This document shows, in pieces, positions 1 through 11,920 of a stretch of DNA of 64,000 bases. The notes beneath the pieces were generated by a model. That model ran no database searches. It saw only the letters and a program-made list of their open reading frames with translations, and had not been told where the DNA came from. The DNA is from Inia geoffrensis. Taxonomy: Eukaryota > Chordata > Mammalia > Artiodactyla > Iniidae. The DNA is taken from contig CM070911.1 of the NCBI GenBank assembly GCA_036417435.1, forward strand, positions 1,612,001-1,676,000, in the 5' to 3' direction. Position 1 is the stretch's first letter. Every line of letters begins with the position of its first letter. The translations under genes were made by a program, and so were the position numbers.

Positions 1-1457
1 CTCTGCTCCCCTCTTTTCGTAAGAGACCCCTGTCTGTGCAAATATCAAAGACAATGGTGCAGGGTACCTGAGATGTATTTCTGGTCCCCACTTTGCGCCC
101 AGCCAGGTACTGATCTCTCTCATTTGTCCTCTTCCTTACTTCCCACGTCTGCCTCTATTTCTTCACGCATCTGCGCTGGTTAATCCCCCTGTGGACGCCC
201 TATAGCTTCTTCCCCCAGGCCCTCCTGGCCTTCACGTGTCCACCCAAGCTCGGCCAAGTGACATTCCTCACAGAAATCTGTGCCACCTCTCTGGGGACAA
301 GACTTGCCATTACCCACAGAATCCAGTCTTAAGAGCTTGTGGGGACGTTGCCCCTACCCGTCCAGCCTGTGTCGTCCCCAGCACCGCTGCCTGGACCTCC
401 CCATGCCCCGGGCTCCCTGGAGCATCACAGCCTCTCCCCCCACGTGCATTGCCCTCTGTCTGGGAGGTTCTCCCCACCGTCCTTCTAATTAACATTGTTC
501 ATCTTTGGAATTCAGTTCAAACTCCTCCATCAAACTTCCTTTACCTTTTCATCTGGGTCCTTGCTCTAGCTGTAATTAATTTCCTGTGTGAAAGGAGCTT
601 GTCAGCCTGGCCGCTGGGCTGTAAGCCCTGGCAGGACAGGAGTTGGGGCCGGAGCCTGGCTACCCCCCTGTGCCCCGAGGTCCCACACAGGCCTGGGGGT
701 CCTTCCCGCTCACGCCCAGTGCGCCTCTGTCACCCTCTTCTCCTTGCATCCTTGTGCCGTCTGCCCATCTGCCTGCTCATTGGACTACGAGACAGGGGTC
801 AGAGGTGGCGTTTGGAACCATGGCTCCTTAGTTCATGCCAGAGACTCGGGCAGCAGGCTCTCAGCATAGACATTGACAGAGTGAAGGACTGGGCGACATT
901 CTTGGGCTCGTGCCTGGACCGCCTTTATTGACGGCACGACCTTTCCGCACATGGGGCAGGGCCCACACAGGACACTGATGGGAAAGGAGAACTGGAGACC
1001 CGCTTTTGATTGACAGGTCATTCTAGAAACGTTGAGTCTACCATTTGAGTTTTTAAAAACTCTAACATGAAGCTGTGAGCCTCTGAGGCCCACGGGCTGA
1101 CCTCTGAGGGCCCAGTGCGTGTCTAAGCCTCGGTCGTCCCTCTGCCGACCTCCGTGCACCTCTGATGCCCCAGTTAGCTTCCTGGGCCCTAATTTCCCTC
1201 CCAACCCTGTCTCAGAGCTGATCTACTTGGACGGCATGTCAGCCCCTGCAAGAGACCACTCTCCTGACATCCTTTGCTCCCCTCACTACACGCAGGAGAA
1301 AGACCCACCTTGTAGCTGCCCAGCGAGACCCCCTGATCTATCCCTGTCTTCTCCTCCAGCCCATCTCCACCTGCCCAGGCACACCTGGCACTGCCTGTGC
1401 CTTGACACCCGCCCGCAGGTCTCCCCACCCCAGACAGCCCCGTGTGGCTCTCCCACT
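1..1457. other. Unique intergenic sequence, no gene seen
   Basis: Moderately GC-rich sequence without a recognisable gene. Open frames of 231 aa and less overlap on both strands and contain no domain I recognise. A stretch around 490-690 has a weak L2-like flavour (a 'gctgtaagccctggcaggac' segment), but it is too diverged to call. The tract at 1020-1080 is AT-richer and unremarkable. Confidence 0.5.
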
Positions 1458-1905
1458 GCTGCTGTAGCAAATTGCCACAAACTCAAGGGCTAAAACAACA
1501 CACGTTTATCACCTCAAGGTTCTGCAAGTCAGGAGTCCACATCGGGTCTCCCTGGGATGAGTCGAGGCCCTGCCTCCCTTCTGGGGCTCAGGAGAGAAGC
1601 CGTTTCCTGCCCCTTCCGGCTTCCACGGGCGCCTGCATTCCTTGGCTCATGGTCCTTCGCTCCAACTTTAAAACCAGCACAGCATCTTCAGATCTCTGGC
1701 TCTCAGCCCTGATTCTGTCCTTACATCTGACTGGGCATCCTGCTTCCCGCTCTCCTAAACAGACCCCGTGATGCCCCCAACTGGCCTCTCGTCTCAAGAT
1801 CCTGGACTTCATCGTACTTCAAATTCTCCTTTGCCGCGTGAGGCCACGTGTTCTCTGGTTCCAGGCAGGAGGATGTGGACATCTTGGGGATGGGTCCCCC
1901 ACGGC
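1458..1905 (-). mobile_element. MLT1-type LTR (ERVL-MaLR), near full length
   Basis: The left end reads like the reverse complement of the MLT1 3' end, with 'gctgctgtagcaaattgcc', then 'aaaacaacacacgtttatc', then 'ggttctgcaagtcaggagtc'. The middle carries 'cattccttggctcatggtcc', which is the complement of the MLT1 'gagccaaggaatg' region. The right end has 'aggatgtggacatcttgggg', the inverted MLT1 start region. The length of about 450 bp suits a solitary LTR. It carries no gene; open frames here are translations of the repeat. The exact MLT1 subfamily is not resolved. Confidence 0.65.
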
Positions 1906-4189
1906 AGGTCGCCCTCTGCCCCCGGTGCCGTGCTCTCACCGCCCACTCACCGCTGACCCTCAGCAGGATGGGAGGAGGAGCTCACCTCCACGACCACGCA
2001 GTGCTGAGCGCTGGGTCGGCACAGGGAGAACCCTCAGAAGAGCTGTCAGGATCCACGGATGCTTTCCCGGGTCCCGACCCTGCAGCGTGTGTTTTCTCTG
2101 GGTCTGGTAGGAACTGGCCTGTGCTCATAAGCTGGTCGTATTTATCCTCTTAGGAGTGGCTTTCACGCACAGAGGCCCCTTTCCAGAATGGGAAATGCAG
2201 CACGATGGGTCAGGGGGCAGGCTTCTCTCTGCCCTTGACCTGGAAGCCTGGGCCACAGCTCAGGCTCGGGAGCCAAGTCCAGGCTCCCGGGACAAGCAGC
2301 TCACGAGACACCCGGCGGGGAGCTCCCTGAGCTCGTGCTCAGGGTCTACGACCTGCACCTCACTGCCACCCCAGCACACAGCAGGAGCTCTGCAAGTCTG
2401 TGTTCACGAATCCGGCCCCAGACGCAGGCTACTCCAGGGATGACGGGGCCTCCGCGGCACCTCCAACTCGGAGCAAGTTCTGTTTAGGCCTGCAGACGCG
2501 CGGTCCTCCACCCGGGCCTCCAGGTGCCACCGAGGAAGGATGAGGCCAGGCGGCCTGAGCCCCTTTCCCAAGCCGCTCGGCCACCAGGGATCCACCCTCC
2601 AGGCTTCAGCTGAGTGCCGCTCTCAACCATCCGCCCCTGAGCTTCCACCGCAAAGCACCGTCACCCCAGCCGGATCCCACACTGGGCGTCAGAGTCCAGA
2701 CAGACACCCTGCTGTCCGACAACAGCGATGACATGGGTGAAGCCGGAGCTCTGCCAACCATCGTTAGCGGCGGTGACTCACCAGCGGATGTGGTTCCAAA
2801 AGCAGATTAAGGAACTAAAGGAAGAAAATGCAATGACACTTCTTCAGAGCTTAAACTTTAGGCAGTAAATTAGGCTGTGTGTTCCCTGATTATTGTATCA
2901 GCTCGTGCTCTGGCAACTTTCCCTCCCTTTGATACAGAACCACAAAAACCCAGTCGACGTCTCCTGAAACAGAGGAGCCATCGGCCCAGCCTTGATGCCG
3001 AGAAGCCTGTGCACAGATGCGTCTCCAAGGAGCCTTACTCACGCTGCCCTCCCCTTCCGATGGCCGCTGGGGTCCATTAGGTTTAAATGAAAGACTTGAA
3101 GACACAGAGGCACTTCCGGGGAAACCTTAAAGGGCTGAGCTGAAGAGCAAACGCCAACGAGAGCAGGAATCTGCATTTCTGCCCCTCCGGCAAGGGGGTC
3201 CCGCCTAAGGGTCTCCCCCTTGACGTCCCGAACAATTTCCCATGAAAGTGAAAGGAAGTGAACCCAGGTGCACTTCCTCCTTCCAGGTGCGTTAGACCCG
3301 GCGACTGGAGTCCCAGTGTCCCCGCTCCCGACTCCAGAGTCGCTGCCTTTGTGGCCTTTCTGTGTCCCTCCAACAGCTCCATTTACTACTGAGTGAAATC
3401 ACAAGTTCACATTTTCAGAAACATCCAAGTCTCATCACGGTGAGACTTGGCGAAGATATAAATTTGGGGAGGACAGGGCCCATTGGAAGATAGCTCTTTT
3501 TATTTCACGTGTGTAAAATAATGAGGCTTTTAAAAATTCCTCTAATTTTCTTGAAAAATAATAGACTTTGAGGTGATATCAATAGAGGGATTAATAAGGA
3601 CAACAAAGCAGACTTTGTAGACCGAGGTAAAGGGATAAAAATGAGGGAGTCGTGCTGAAGGCGGAGAGGCTGCACGTCAGAGGTAACGAGCATATGGGAT
3701 AAATGAGGAGAAGAGACAAAAGTAGCAAAAGATGAATCCGAGCCCCTGACTTATTTCCGGGGAAGGAGGCACACCGACAGATGGCAGAACATCAGGATGT
3801 GGGATTAAGATCGATTCTCAGAGGACAGGTGTGCAGGACAGAGTGGCCCTTTCTGAGTCGGAGACGCGTTCCCTCCGTAATATTTCACTGCCGGCTGGAT
3901 CCCAAGGTGCATCCCCCAGCCCTCTGTCCAATGCGCCCTTACAGCTGTGTGCTGCGTCCTGTCTGCATCACAGGCTGAACTTGCATCCCTTCCGAGAGGG
4001 ATGTATGGCTCCCTCCCCACTTTTCAGCAGGATGTTCAGGCTCCTGAATTCAGGGAGCAACTCCATTTGGAGGGCATCCCGCTGGCGCGTAGCTGGGCTG
4101 TAATCAGGTATCAGAACAGAGTGCCTGCGCGTAAAACGCCAGACATCACAGAAAAAGACTCGTCGGACTGTAAACAAATGCAGTAACAC
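1906..4189. other. Unique sequence, no gene seen
   Basis: GC-rich to about 2750, then AT-richer. The stretch 2800-2950, including 'gattaaggaactaaaggaag' and 'gcagtaaattaggctgtgtg', has the balanced composition often seen in conserved non-coding DNA, but that is only an impression. A perfect hairpin at 3425-3450 is listed separately. Open frames are short and show no family resemblance. Confidence 0.45.
3425..3450. repeat. Perfect 10-bp inverted repeat with 6-nt loop
   Basis: CCAAGTCTCA (3425-3434), loop TCACGG (3435-3440), then TGAGACTTGG (3441-3450). The arms are exact reverse complements. The flanks do not extend the stem. It is too short for a microRNA precursor and has no T run after it, so it is recorded only as a structural motif. 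Confidence 0.9.
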
Positions 4190-5270
4190 CGAGCATCAAA
4201 AACACTGTAACAAAATTAAATGGCAAATGAAAAAATACTTGCTCCATGTAACAGATCAATGTCCTTAAAATATAAAGAAATCTGACAAGCAAATAAGAAC
4301 ACATGACTGACAAGGAAAATAAACGGGTAATTGAAAATATAAATGGGCGATAAATGTGTGAAAACATTCAAATTCATTAGAAATATAAATCAAATGAAGA
4401 TAAAAGTTGTACCCTGTACCTATCACATTGATAGAGATAAATGCAAATGAGTATTTCAGAAGAAGTGAAAAAATAAATATAATTCTCTTGGATGTTTGTG
4501 GTGAGACTATAAATTAGTATAGAATTTCTGAATAATAATTTGGCAATTATTATCAAGAGCCATGTAAATACCCATACTTTTTTGCCTAGAAACATTGCAT
4601 TGATGAATGTACACTAAGTTAACACCAAAAATACACCCAAAGATGTATATACATGTGGCTTGGTGCATGGCACTTAAAACGTGTGCCAGTGGAAGATTGG
4701 TTATATCCATGCGTTCATCCAACAAGTATTTGCTGAGTTTCTATTTCTGTGTTCTGGGGACACCGCAGTGGAGAGCCTGGCTGTGGTCTGTGCTGCTGGG
4801 GTCTCTCTTTCAGCTGAAGACACAGAAGAGAAACAACTAAATGCATCGTAAAATAGCACCATGAAGAAAAACGTAAAAAGGAAAAGAGGTGGAGAGACAT
4901 GAGATTGTTCCTTAGCAGAAATACTAGGCAGCCACAAAAATAGTATCATAGAGACTATTTAATAATGACACAGAAAGCAGCCCAGGACATTTTAAGATAT
5001 AGAAGGATATTGTAAAGCAAAACACTTTATGATGATGGCATTAGAACACACACAGAAACTAACTCTACAAACAGGGGAAGAGACACATTCACTGAAATGC
5101 TCAGTTATCTCTGAGTGATGAGACTGCACGTGATTTTTTCAAAGCTACTTCTTGCACTTTCCAAGGTTCCTACTGGTCGTGCGCTTTCCCAATGATGGCG
5201 CCTCTTTTGAAATACACATGTTTCACATTTCACATGGAATTTTCAAGTTGCACGTGGAAATGGGGAAAAT
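4190..5270 (+). mobile_element. L1M-family LINE 3' fragment, interrupted
   Basis: An AT-rich block that follows the old L1 3'-region consensus in order. It has 'aatttggcaattattatcaa' near 4540, a 'gatgtatatacatg' segment near 4640 and 'gaagattggttatat' near 4692. After an interruption come 'aaatactaggcagccacaaa' (4919 onward), 'actatttaataatgacac', and 'cagttatctctgagtgatg' near 5102. The element is decayed, with no usable reading frame. The two halves abut logically around the nested piece at 4711-4900. Confidence 0.72.
4711..4900 (-). mobile_element. L2/MIR-class fragment nested in L1M
   Basis: It begins 'gcgttcatccaacaagtatt', continues with 'tgctgagtttctatttctgt', and runs on to 'gcaccatgaagaaaaacg'. 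This is the widespread 'attcaacaaatatttattgag' type of repeat tail, seen in inverse orientation. On both sides the L1M consensus stops and resumes at adjoining positions, so this piece looks inserted. The family name is uncertain. Confidence 0.5.
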
Positions 5271-6803
5271 AAGCCCGTAAGTTTCTTCACAAATTGTGAC
5301 CAGCTTCTCTAAGGAACCTGTTATGTGTGCACTGCTGTGCGAGTTGGCTCAGAAGGAACAGCCTGAAAGGCCAGAGGTGAGGAGACAGCTTGGGACGCTG
5401 AGTCTCCACCTGTCTGTCAGGCGGAGCAGGCGAGACAGAGACCTCTGGGCAGCTGTGGAGGCCCCGTCAGGGCAGGGTGGGGGTCCCTCGTGGGGACAGG
5501 CCGTGCCTTCGTGGGATGCCCCGGAGGACCCGGCAGGCGGTGAGAGGACCCGGATGCTAGGATCACGCACAACTTCGGGGTCCAGGAAGGGGGTCCCTGT
5601 GGCTCAACCTCAGCTCAGAACAGCCCCAGCCAAAAAGCTTTCACTCGTGGGTCACCAAGAGCGTCCTCAAAGCTGGCTGTACTGCACCACGGCACAGGCT
5701 GCAGAAACATAAAACCGTGAAAAACATGTTGATGGAGACAAACCTGGCTTTTAAGGAACTATGAATGTGTAGTGACAGCCCAGCCACGTAAAGAGACGGT
5801 CCACCCAACCCTCCAGACGTCAGTCACACCTCGGTTGTCTGACCACGTCAGCTCGCACTAGCTGTGCACATGCACAGTCGGATTTATCTATGAACTGCAG
5901 CGCAGGTGCAGAGACTCCACAGGGGGCACCTACCCCTGGGATCCTGACTCTTTGCACCTATGCGGCGGCGAAGTGACAGACACTGGAGGCCAGGGCCTGA
6001 CTGGTGGTGCTGGGTTAAGAGCGAGAGCAGATCAAGAAGCATCCAGATGCCAGGCGGAGGACTGCTAACCTCGTGCTTTTGTTTCCTGTAGGGTTGGATT
6101 TGGCATTTTAAATCTTCAGTTGCGGCCTCTCGGGGCTTGGTGTGAGATCCTGAGAAAATGGATCTGAAGCCGGGGTATCCCTGCCTTGTGCACAGGAGGA
6201 AGCCTCCAGAAGGGCTCACCTCTCACCCTGCGTATCCACGGACCCTGATTGCGGAAGCTCCCTGGGTGGGGCTGCCTGCCACCCGCCCCCCTCCCTCTGG
6301 CCCCAGTGCCGTGGAAGAGGCCGTGGAAGACCGCCAACCTCAGCTGCTTTTAGCACTTGGTGGGAGGTGACTCCTAACACCGGCTGTAGACACTGCAAAG
6401 GAAAGGAAGGATCGATGGCCTTGCAAAGGCAGGTGGGGAAATGCAATATTCCCTTGGGGCTGCCTGTGAGGAAGTGTGTGTGCTGAAAGCATGCAGGACC
6501 CGCTGCAGGCCGAGTTGAGCTGCAGGGAGGCAGCCAGCAGTGCCTGTGAGAACCTGGTCCCTCCTTCCCTCTGCCCCGCCCTTGTCCTTCTGCCCGTGGG
6601 ATGCCTTCCGGACTCACCTCTGGCTCTTGAATTTTTCATTTCTGCACTAACGCCTGGAGGAGCCCGTCCAGCCTGGGACGCCAGGGAAGGTCATGGGTGG
6701 CACATGGCTCTGAGTGCAGACTGGACCACCCCCCGGTCCTGAGCTCTGTGTCCTGGGCCACCTCCACCGGGATCAGCTCAAACTCAGGACATGGAGCTGG
6801 AGT
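5271..6803. other. Unique intergenic sequence, no gene seen
   Basis: GC-rich after 5350. Overlapping open frames on both strands (up to 138 aa) show low-complexity Pro/Arg/Gly composition and no domain. At 6067-6091 there is a good splice-acceptor-like run ending 'tttcctgtag', but I found no matching donor or conserved reading frame. Confidence 0.45.
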
Positions 6804-6826
6804 CACACACACACACTCACACACAC
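6804..6826. repeat. Short interrupted (CA)n microsatellite
   Basis: A run of CA dinucleotides broken once by 'ctcac'. It is short, imperfect and flanked by unique sequence. Confidence 0.9.
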
Positions 6827-6839
6827 GCCGCCCCCTCCT

Positions 6840-7080
6840 AATAGCCAGGTGCCGCCTGCTGTGCCCCACAGTCCAGCCGCAGCTCAGCGTGTCCCCTGAG
6901 TCACTCCTACTTCCCAGGAGCCGCTTTCAGTCCTCACAGCCACCCGCCCAAGAGGAAGATTCGGAGGCCGGCATGTTTGCCCAGCGTCGCAGAGCAAAGA
7001 GGCCAGCGTGGCATCCGTCCTCCGAATCCCTGCCACCTCCGTCCCCCGGCCCACGCCCACCCAGCCCTGCCAGGACTCAG
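6840..7080 (-). mobile_element. Probable MIR fragment, diverged
   Basis: 'ttcagtcctcacagccaccc', then 'gaggaagattcggaggccgg', then 'tttgcccagcgtcgcagagc' follow the order of the inverted MIR consensus (Y-rich allele stretch, 'gatgaggaaactgaggc', 'cttgcccaaggtcacacagc'). The copy is highly diverged. Confidence 0.45.
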
Positions 7081-8534
7081 CGGGGGCTGCGCTTCCCCCA
7101 CTGAGGCTAATCCGGGCCAGGGGACGTGGCCTGAGCACCTGGGGGCCCAGCCCGGCCTCAGACCCGGGTGGAAACCCCCCGATTTCTGAGCCCCCTCCTC
7201 TCACTCCCTTGGGGGAGGAAGCTCACAGAGCAGGAATCTCCCCTGATGTCTGCAGTCTCTGCGATCGCCACGGTGACCGCCGTGCCCGGCGGCCTGTGCT
7301 CCCCAGGCCCCCTTCGCAGTCCCGCCTGTGCCTGGGCCAGTCACACCCACCTACTCCTGGCATTAGTGGCACTGAGCACGGAGAAGGCCCGACGGCTCTG
7401 GAGCCGAACGGTCGAAACGCCGTCTTATCCCTTCCGGACGTAGGTTCCTCCTCTGTTCACAGGGTGACCATAGCTCCGTCTGCACTGCTGACTGCAGCCT
7501 CAGGGGAGGGGGGATTACAGTCTCTACAAAGGGGAGGAAAGCAGCAACTGCCCGGGGGCTTGGTTGCACATCACTGTGGGGGAGTGAAATGATGAGGGTT
7601 AAGACTGACAACGTGATCTATTAACATGTTTAAGTGTAGAGAGTCGTTTCAAAATAGGAAGGCTTAACAATCCAAGAGAAAATGGGCTTGCACCAAAAAA
7701 ACCCAGCAGAACCAAAAATACAAAGATGGTGAATCACAAGACAGGTCAGACTACCGGAGACTGATTCCATAAAATACAACGGGAAGAACGCAGCCGATCT
7801 GCCCATTTGAGTCAGAAACGTACCGGCGTTTGTACTGGACAGACAACCAGCGATACCAGGGGCACCCGCAGCCAAGGTCTGCTCTGGAACAAGCAGTGGG
7901 GCTGGTGACCGGCAAGGCTCTCCGGGGCACGTAGGGTCCATGCGGGGGCCCAGCCCGGGCCCGGGCCCCTTGCCCAGGGCGATGCAAAGAAACACTAGAA
8001 GAACACAGAAAACAGTCCTAGCACCCCCTGAATGGTCTGCATCTCAAACGGAAAATGTGCGATACACAATCCTGCAAAGGTATCCCTCGTCCTGGGGGAG
8101 GGACGCAGGCCCCCCGCCAAGGGTCTGGCCTGGTGCCTGACCTCGAGGACCACAGCTGCTCTCCTGAACTTGAACTGCTTCTGCCATTGCTGGCCTTTTA
8201 GCCACTAAGGGTCTGAGCTGAGGCTGGCCCACTTCAGTGAAGTGTGGATTGGTAACTGAAGCCGATGGAAAACTGATGGAAAGCTGAGTGTAAACACGTG
8301 AACTTGTTCGATATTTCTTCTTCTTATGTGAAGACTACATGGAAGCCCGTCTTCACCTGCGCATCCCCACACCCTCCAGCCAGGGCGTGCTCTGAGCCCC
8401 ACATCCAGCCAGGCCAGGGTCCTCCCTGGCCACAGATGTGCAGTGCAATTCCCGACCCACATAGGCGCTCAGCCCCTGCTAGGGAACTATGTGGCCCATG
8501 TTCGGGAAGATAACGCTGGAAAGGGAGAAACATG
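7081..8534. other. Unique intergenic sequence, no gene seen
   Basis: GC-rich until about 7550. A less GC-rich piece at 7560-7830 has a minus-strand frame of 121 aa that lacks any motif I recognise, and I do not call it a gene. 7970-8530 is unremarkable. Confidence 0.45.
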
Positions 8535-8690
8535 AGCTCTGGGGTGAAAGGATGTTGCATCGGGAACCTCCCTGCTGCCAGAGCGTCATCCCTCTGGGTC
8601 TCAGCTGTCTTGTGAGCCATGAAGGTAAGCACCTCGCTCAGTCCTTGTTGAGATTAACTGCGAGGAAGCCCTGTGCCTGCTGCACCAGAG
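8535..8690 (+). mobile_element. MIR SINE fragment
   Basis: 'gagctctggggtgaaaggat' is followed by 'ctctgggtctcagctgtctt', 'gtgagccatgaaggtaagca', 'gttgagattaactgcg' and 'agccctgtgcctgctgc'. This is the order of the MIR core and 3' region (CTCAGTTTCC, TGTAAAATGG, TTGTGAGGATTAAATG, GTGCCTGGCAC). Confidence 0.6.
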
Positions 8691-10389
8691 AAGTTCCGTA
8701 AAGAACGACTTCCTCTCCTTACGGAGAGCTCAGGTGCACACCTGGCCACTCCGGGCGGCATCCCACTGGGTAGAGCCCCTGTCTCAGACTTGGCCCCTTT
8801 GCACCATCCTGGTCCATTATGCAGCCCTGAGCCCCGCCAGCCTGGTTAGCCAAGCTGTGCCCTGGGCCCTGGCTGTGGTCCGGGTACCAGGTGGCCCACT
8901 GGCACGTGCAGAAGAGTCTAGACATCCAGTGAATTAAGTGCTTGGCTCTACCCAAGTCAGCCTACCACAGGCGAAGCCAGAAATCTCAAGGAAGTTAAAA
9001 AACAAAACCTTTAAAGACCAAGATCTGGGAGACTCTGGAGTCAGCCTATTTGTCCCTGCAGCTGTGCTGGGTACAGGCCCCCCGTCATCCTCCAGAAGAG
9101 ACGACAGATCAGGCTGAGGGCAGCTCAGTGGCTCAGGAGTGAAAATTGAAGCCCTGATTAATTCCCCTCTCAATACCCCTGAATATTTTGACAAGTGCCC
9201 CGAACTCTAGGTCATCTGCAAAACATGACTGGAGCCTGCTCTGAGCAACGCCTGTCCCCGATTAAACTTGTTGTCTGGAGACAAGCCGCACACGTGAAGA
9301 GGCTGGAGAAGCACCAGGGCCACCTGCGCCGTTGTCCTCACCAAGGTTTTGTCAAGAACAGGGCTCTTCAGTGACAAAGGCCACCCTTCAGCTCACGCCA
9401 CGGTGCACAGCCCACCATGGGATTTGATCAGAGGAATCTCCATGTGTTCTAAAGGGTGGCCCTCTGACAGCGTAAAACTTTTCCTAAAGCAATGCCCAAT
9501 GATCCCAAAGAGCCTGGAAGGAAACTGGTCAATGACTCGGTCTCCAGGGCCCTCCACGCCCAGGACCTGAAGTCACACATCCACGCCGCCCGCAGGGTCT
9601 GCCCCGCCTGGTCATGGTGTTCCCGCACACACACCCCTGCGCGCACCCCGCCTCACATGCCATTGGGCTGTGCGTTTGCTTTTACAGAAGCAGGGTCCTT
9701 GCCCTCCAGCTTTCCATCCCCAGTTCCCGCCCCGAGGCCGTGGGCCGCCGTCCACACCTTGGACTCCACACGCCATCCACGCCCTTCAGTCACACCTGCT
9801 GTGGCTCTGAGCTCACCCCCAAATCCAAACCTGAGACAGACAGAGAACAGGCAGTTTGCGTGAGGCAAACACGGTGGACAAGCCCAGGGCTGTTGGACAG
9901 ACCAGCAGGAAGGGGCTTCTGGATGGAAATGGGCAGCCTGGCCCTGGCCTAGTGTCCCCCAAGCCCTCATCGCAGGGCCAGCCTCACTGTCGCCCCCAGG
10001 ACCAAGGCCCACCATAGCTTGCCCTGTGAAGAGACGCGTCCACCTGCCCACCACCGCGCCTCCCTGGCCTGGGTCCCGTCTGCCACCCGCGTCCGTCCCT
10101 TCACCACTGCGGCCAGCCAACCTCCCCCCAAAGCCCCCTCTCACCATCTTTACAGGCACCCAAGTGTTCAGAATCGGCCTCAAGGTCATCTCTATGCCCT
10201 GCAAGGCTGCTGTAAGTCTGCCTCTTCCCTGTGTGCACTCCCTCTCCCGTCACCCCGGGTCTAACCCTGTCCAACACTGGAGCCACGCGCACCGTCTTGC
10301 TCAGGACACATCAGTGCACATCACAAAGGTCCTGTCTCACGGAGTTGGTGACGTACAGGGGGTGGCAGACAACGAACCATAAACCAAAT
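8691..10389. other. Unique intergenic sequence, no gene seen
   Basis: Mixed composition, becoming GC-rich after 9540. Frames up to 183 aa on the minus strand (9653-10204) overlap plus-strand frames of similar size. They have the Gly/Arg/Pro-rich composition of translated GC-rich non-coding DNA. Confidence 0.45.
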
Positions 10390-11130
10390 GAACATGAACA
10401 TTACAGCGTTTGTTGGAAGGCACTTTGTGCCATGGAAAAGGAGACACAGAGCCGGCGAGGACCGGCACGCAGACGTGGGGACGGGACCCATTAACTAGGG
10501 TGGTCAGAGCTTCCCTAGCGAGACAGTGACACCAGAACAGAGGCTGGGAGGGCAAGGGGCGAGCTGGGGGATGTCGGGACAGGGGCCAGGCAGACAGATA
10601 CCACAGGGACGGCCCCACGGGGGGCGCGTGGCCTCACAGCGAGGCCAGGGACGAGTGCAGAAGGTGAGGGTGGGAAGGTGAATGCCAGGGGCCGGGAGGT
10701 CATTACAGGGCTTTGGCTTTTGCTCAGAGTGAAATCAAGGCCATGAAGATTTTGAGCAGAGGAGTGAAATGGTCTCACTGGCCTTTTAAGGAGCAGTCGC
10801 TGTGCTGAGACCAGAACTGTTGATGGGCCAGGGCGGGCAGGAGGCAGTCAGGCTGCTGCCGGGACGCGGCATGACACGTTGGGGCCTAGGCCCAGGCAGG
10901 GCCGGGGCAGGAGGTGGGGAGTGATTGGAATCAGTTTCGGCCTGAAGACGGACCCGCAGGATCCCCTCCCGTATCGGGTTCCAGGTGTGAGACACGGACC
11001 AGGGAGAAGGCAGCGCCCCGGCTTTGGCCTGGGCTTCGGGAAGGTCAGCGGAGGTGGGGAGACTGGAGGAAGTACTCAGTCGGGGAAGACCAGTGGCTCC
11101 ACCTGGGGCACAGAGAGCGGGACAGCCCCG
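10390..11130 (-). mobile_element. L2 LINE fragment, long antisense copy
   Basis: The stretch follows the inverted L2 3' region. 'gggctttggcttttgctcag' and 'agtgaaatcaaggcc' correspond to the inverted 'aggataaaatccaaactcc' zone. 'gattttgagcagaggagtga' with 'aatggtctcactggcctttt' matches the next segment. Around 11040 'aggtcagcggaggtggggag' lies where the far part of the element is expected. It is GC-shifted and decayed. No ORF2 remnant is intact. Confidence 0.65.
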
Positions 11131-11389
11131 CAGAGATGCTAAGAGACACTGTGCTTGGTGGAGTGGAGGGTGCCTGGGAGCCAAGGGAGCGGCTCACGAG
11201 TCCTCATCAGAGTCGTCCTTTCAAACCAGGGGCGACAACAGGAGGGGCAGGGGTTGAGCCCAAGGTCAGGACAAGGTCAGAAGGCTCTAAAGGTCAGGAG
11301 GGCCCAGTGAGGACCCCAAGAAAGGGCAGCAAGGGGGCGGAGGGAGACCGAGACGGTCTGGAGTCCGGGGAGCTGGGGAAGGACGTGTG

Positions 11390-11920
11390 CAGGAGAGGCC
11401 TCGGGTCACGACCGCAGGGCGGGCGAGCAGACGCCCAGGGGAGTTACTCCTAGAGCCCAGAGTCCGGTCGGCACCCAGCAGGTGCTTGGAAACGGGCTGA
11501 GAGAGGGAAGCTCACAGCCTGGCAGCTACCAAGCAGCCCAGCCCCTGCACCTGCTGCACCAGCAGAACGAAGGGCAAGGAGTGAGGCAGCTCGGCTGAGC
11601 CGACACATGAGCCACGGCTCAGACCCAGGCCCCGACCACGACATCACAGCCCTGACCCCAGCGTCACAGCCAGACGGTCAAACGCGCGGACCCTCGGCGC
11701 TCCAGTCCGACTCCCGGTGTGCCGGCTGCGGGAGGGAGGAAGCCTCCCCGCGCTGGTTCCCTGAGGGGCAGGGCCCCACTTCGGACTCGAACGTTCCCTT
11801 GGCCCCAGACTCCGGGGCCTTCAGAATCAGCTCCCCCATCCCCCGCTTCCCTGCTCGTCACTTAGACAGCAACACCCTCCCTGGCTGCGCCCCAGCGTCG
11901 GGAGAGGATGGACAGAGATA
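11390..11920. other. CpG-rich segment, candidate CpG island
   Basis: I count about 24 CpG dinucleotides in 11581-11880. Given the high GC content, this is well above the depleted level of the surrounding DNA. Examples are 'aaacgcgcggaccctcggcg' and 'cctccccgcgctgg'. No TATA box or clear initiator stands out. It could be a promoter, an intragenic CpG island or simply a slowly decaying GC-rich patch. Confidence 0.45.

Noticed and set aside
7620..7995. Minus frame of 121 codons with a hydrophobic centre
   Set aside because: No motif or homology recognised, one end in a G/C-rich run; indistinguishable from chance.
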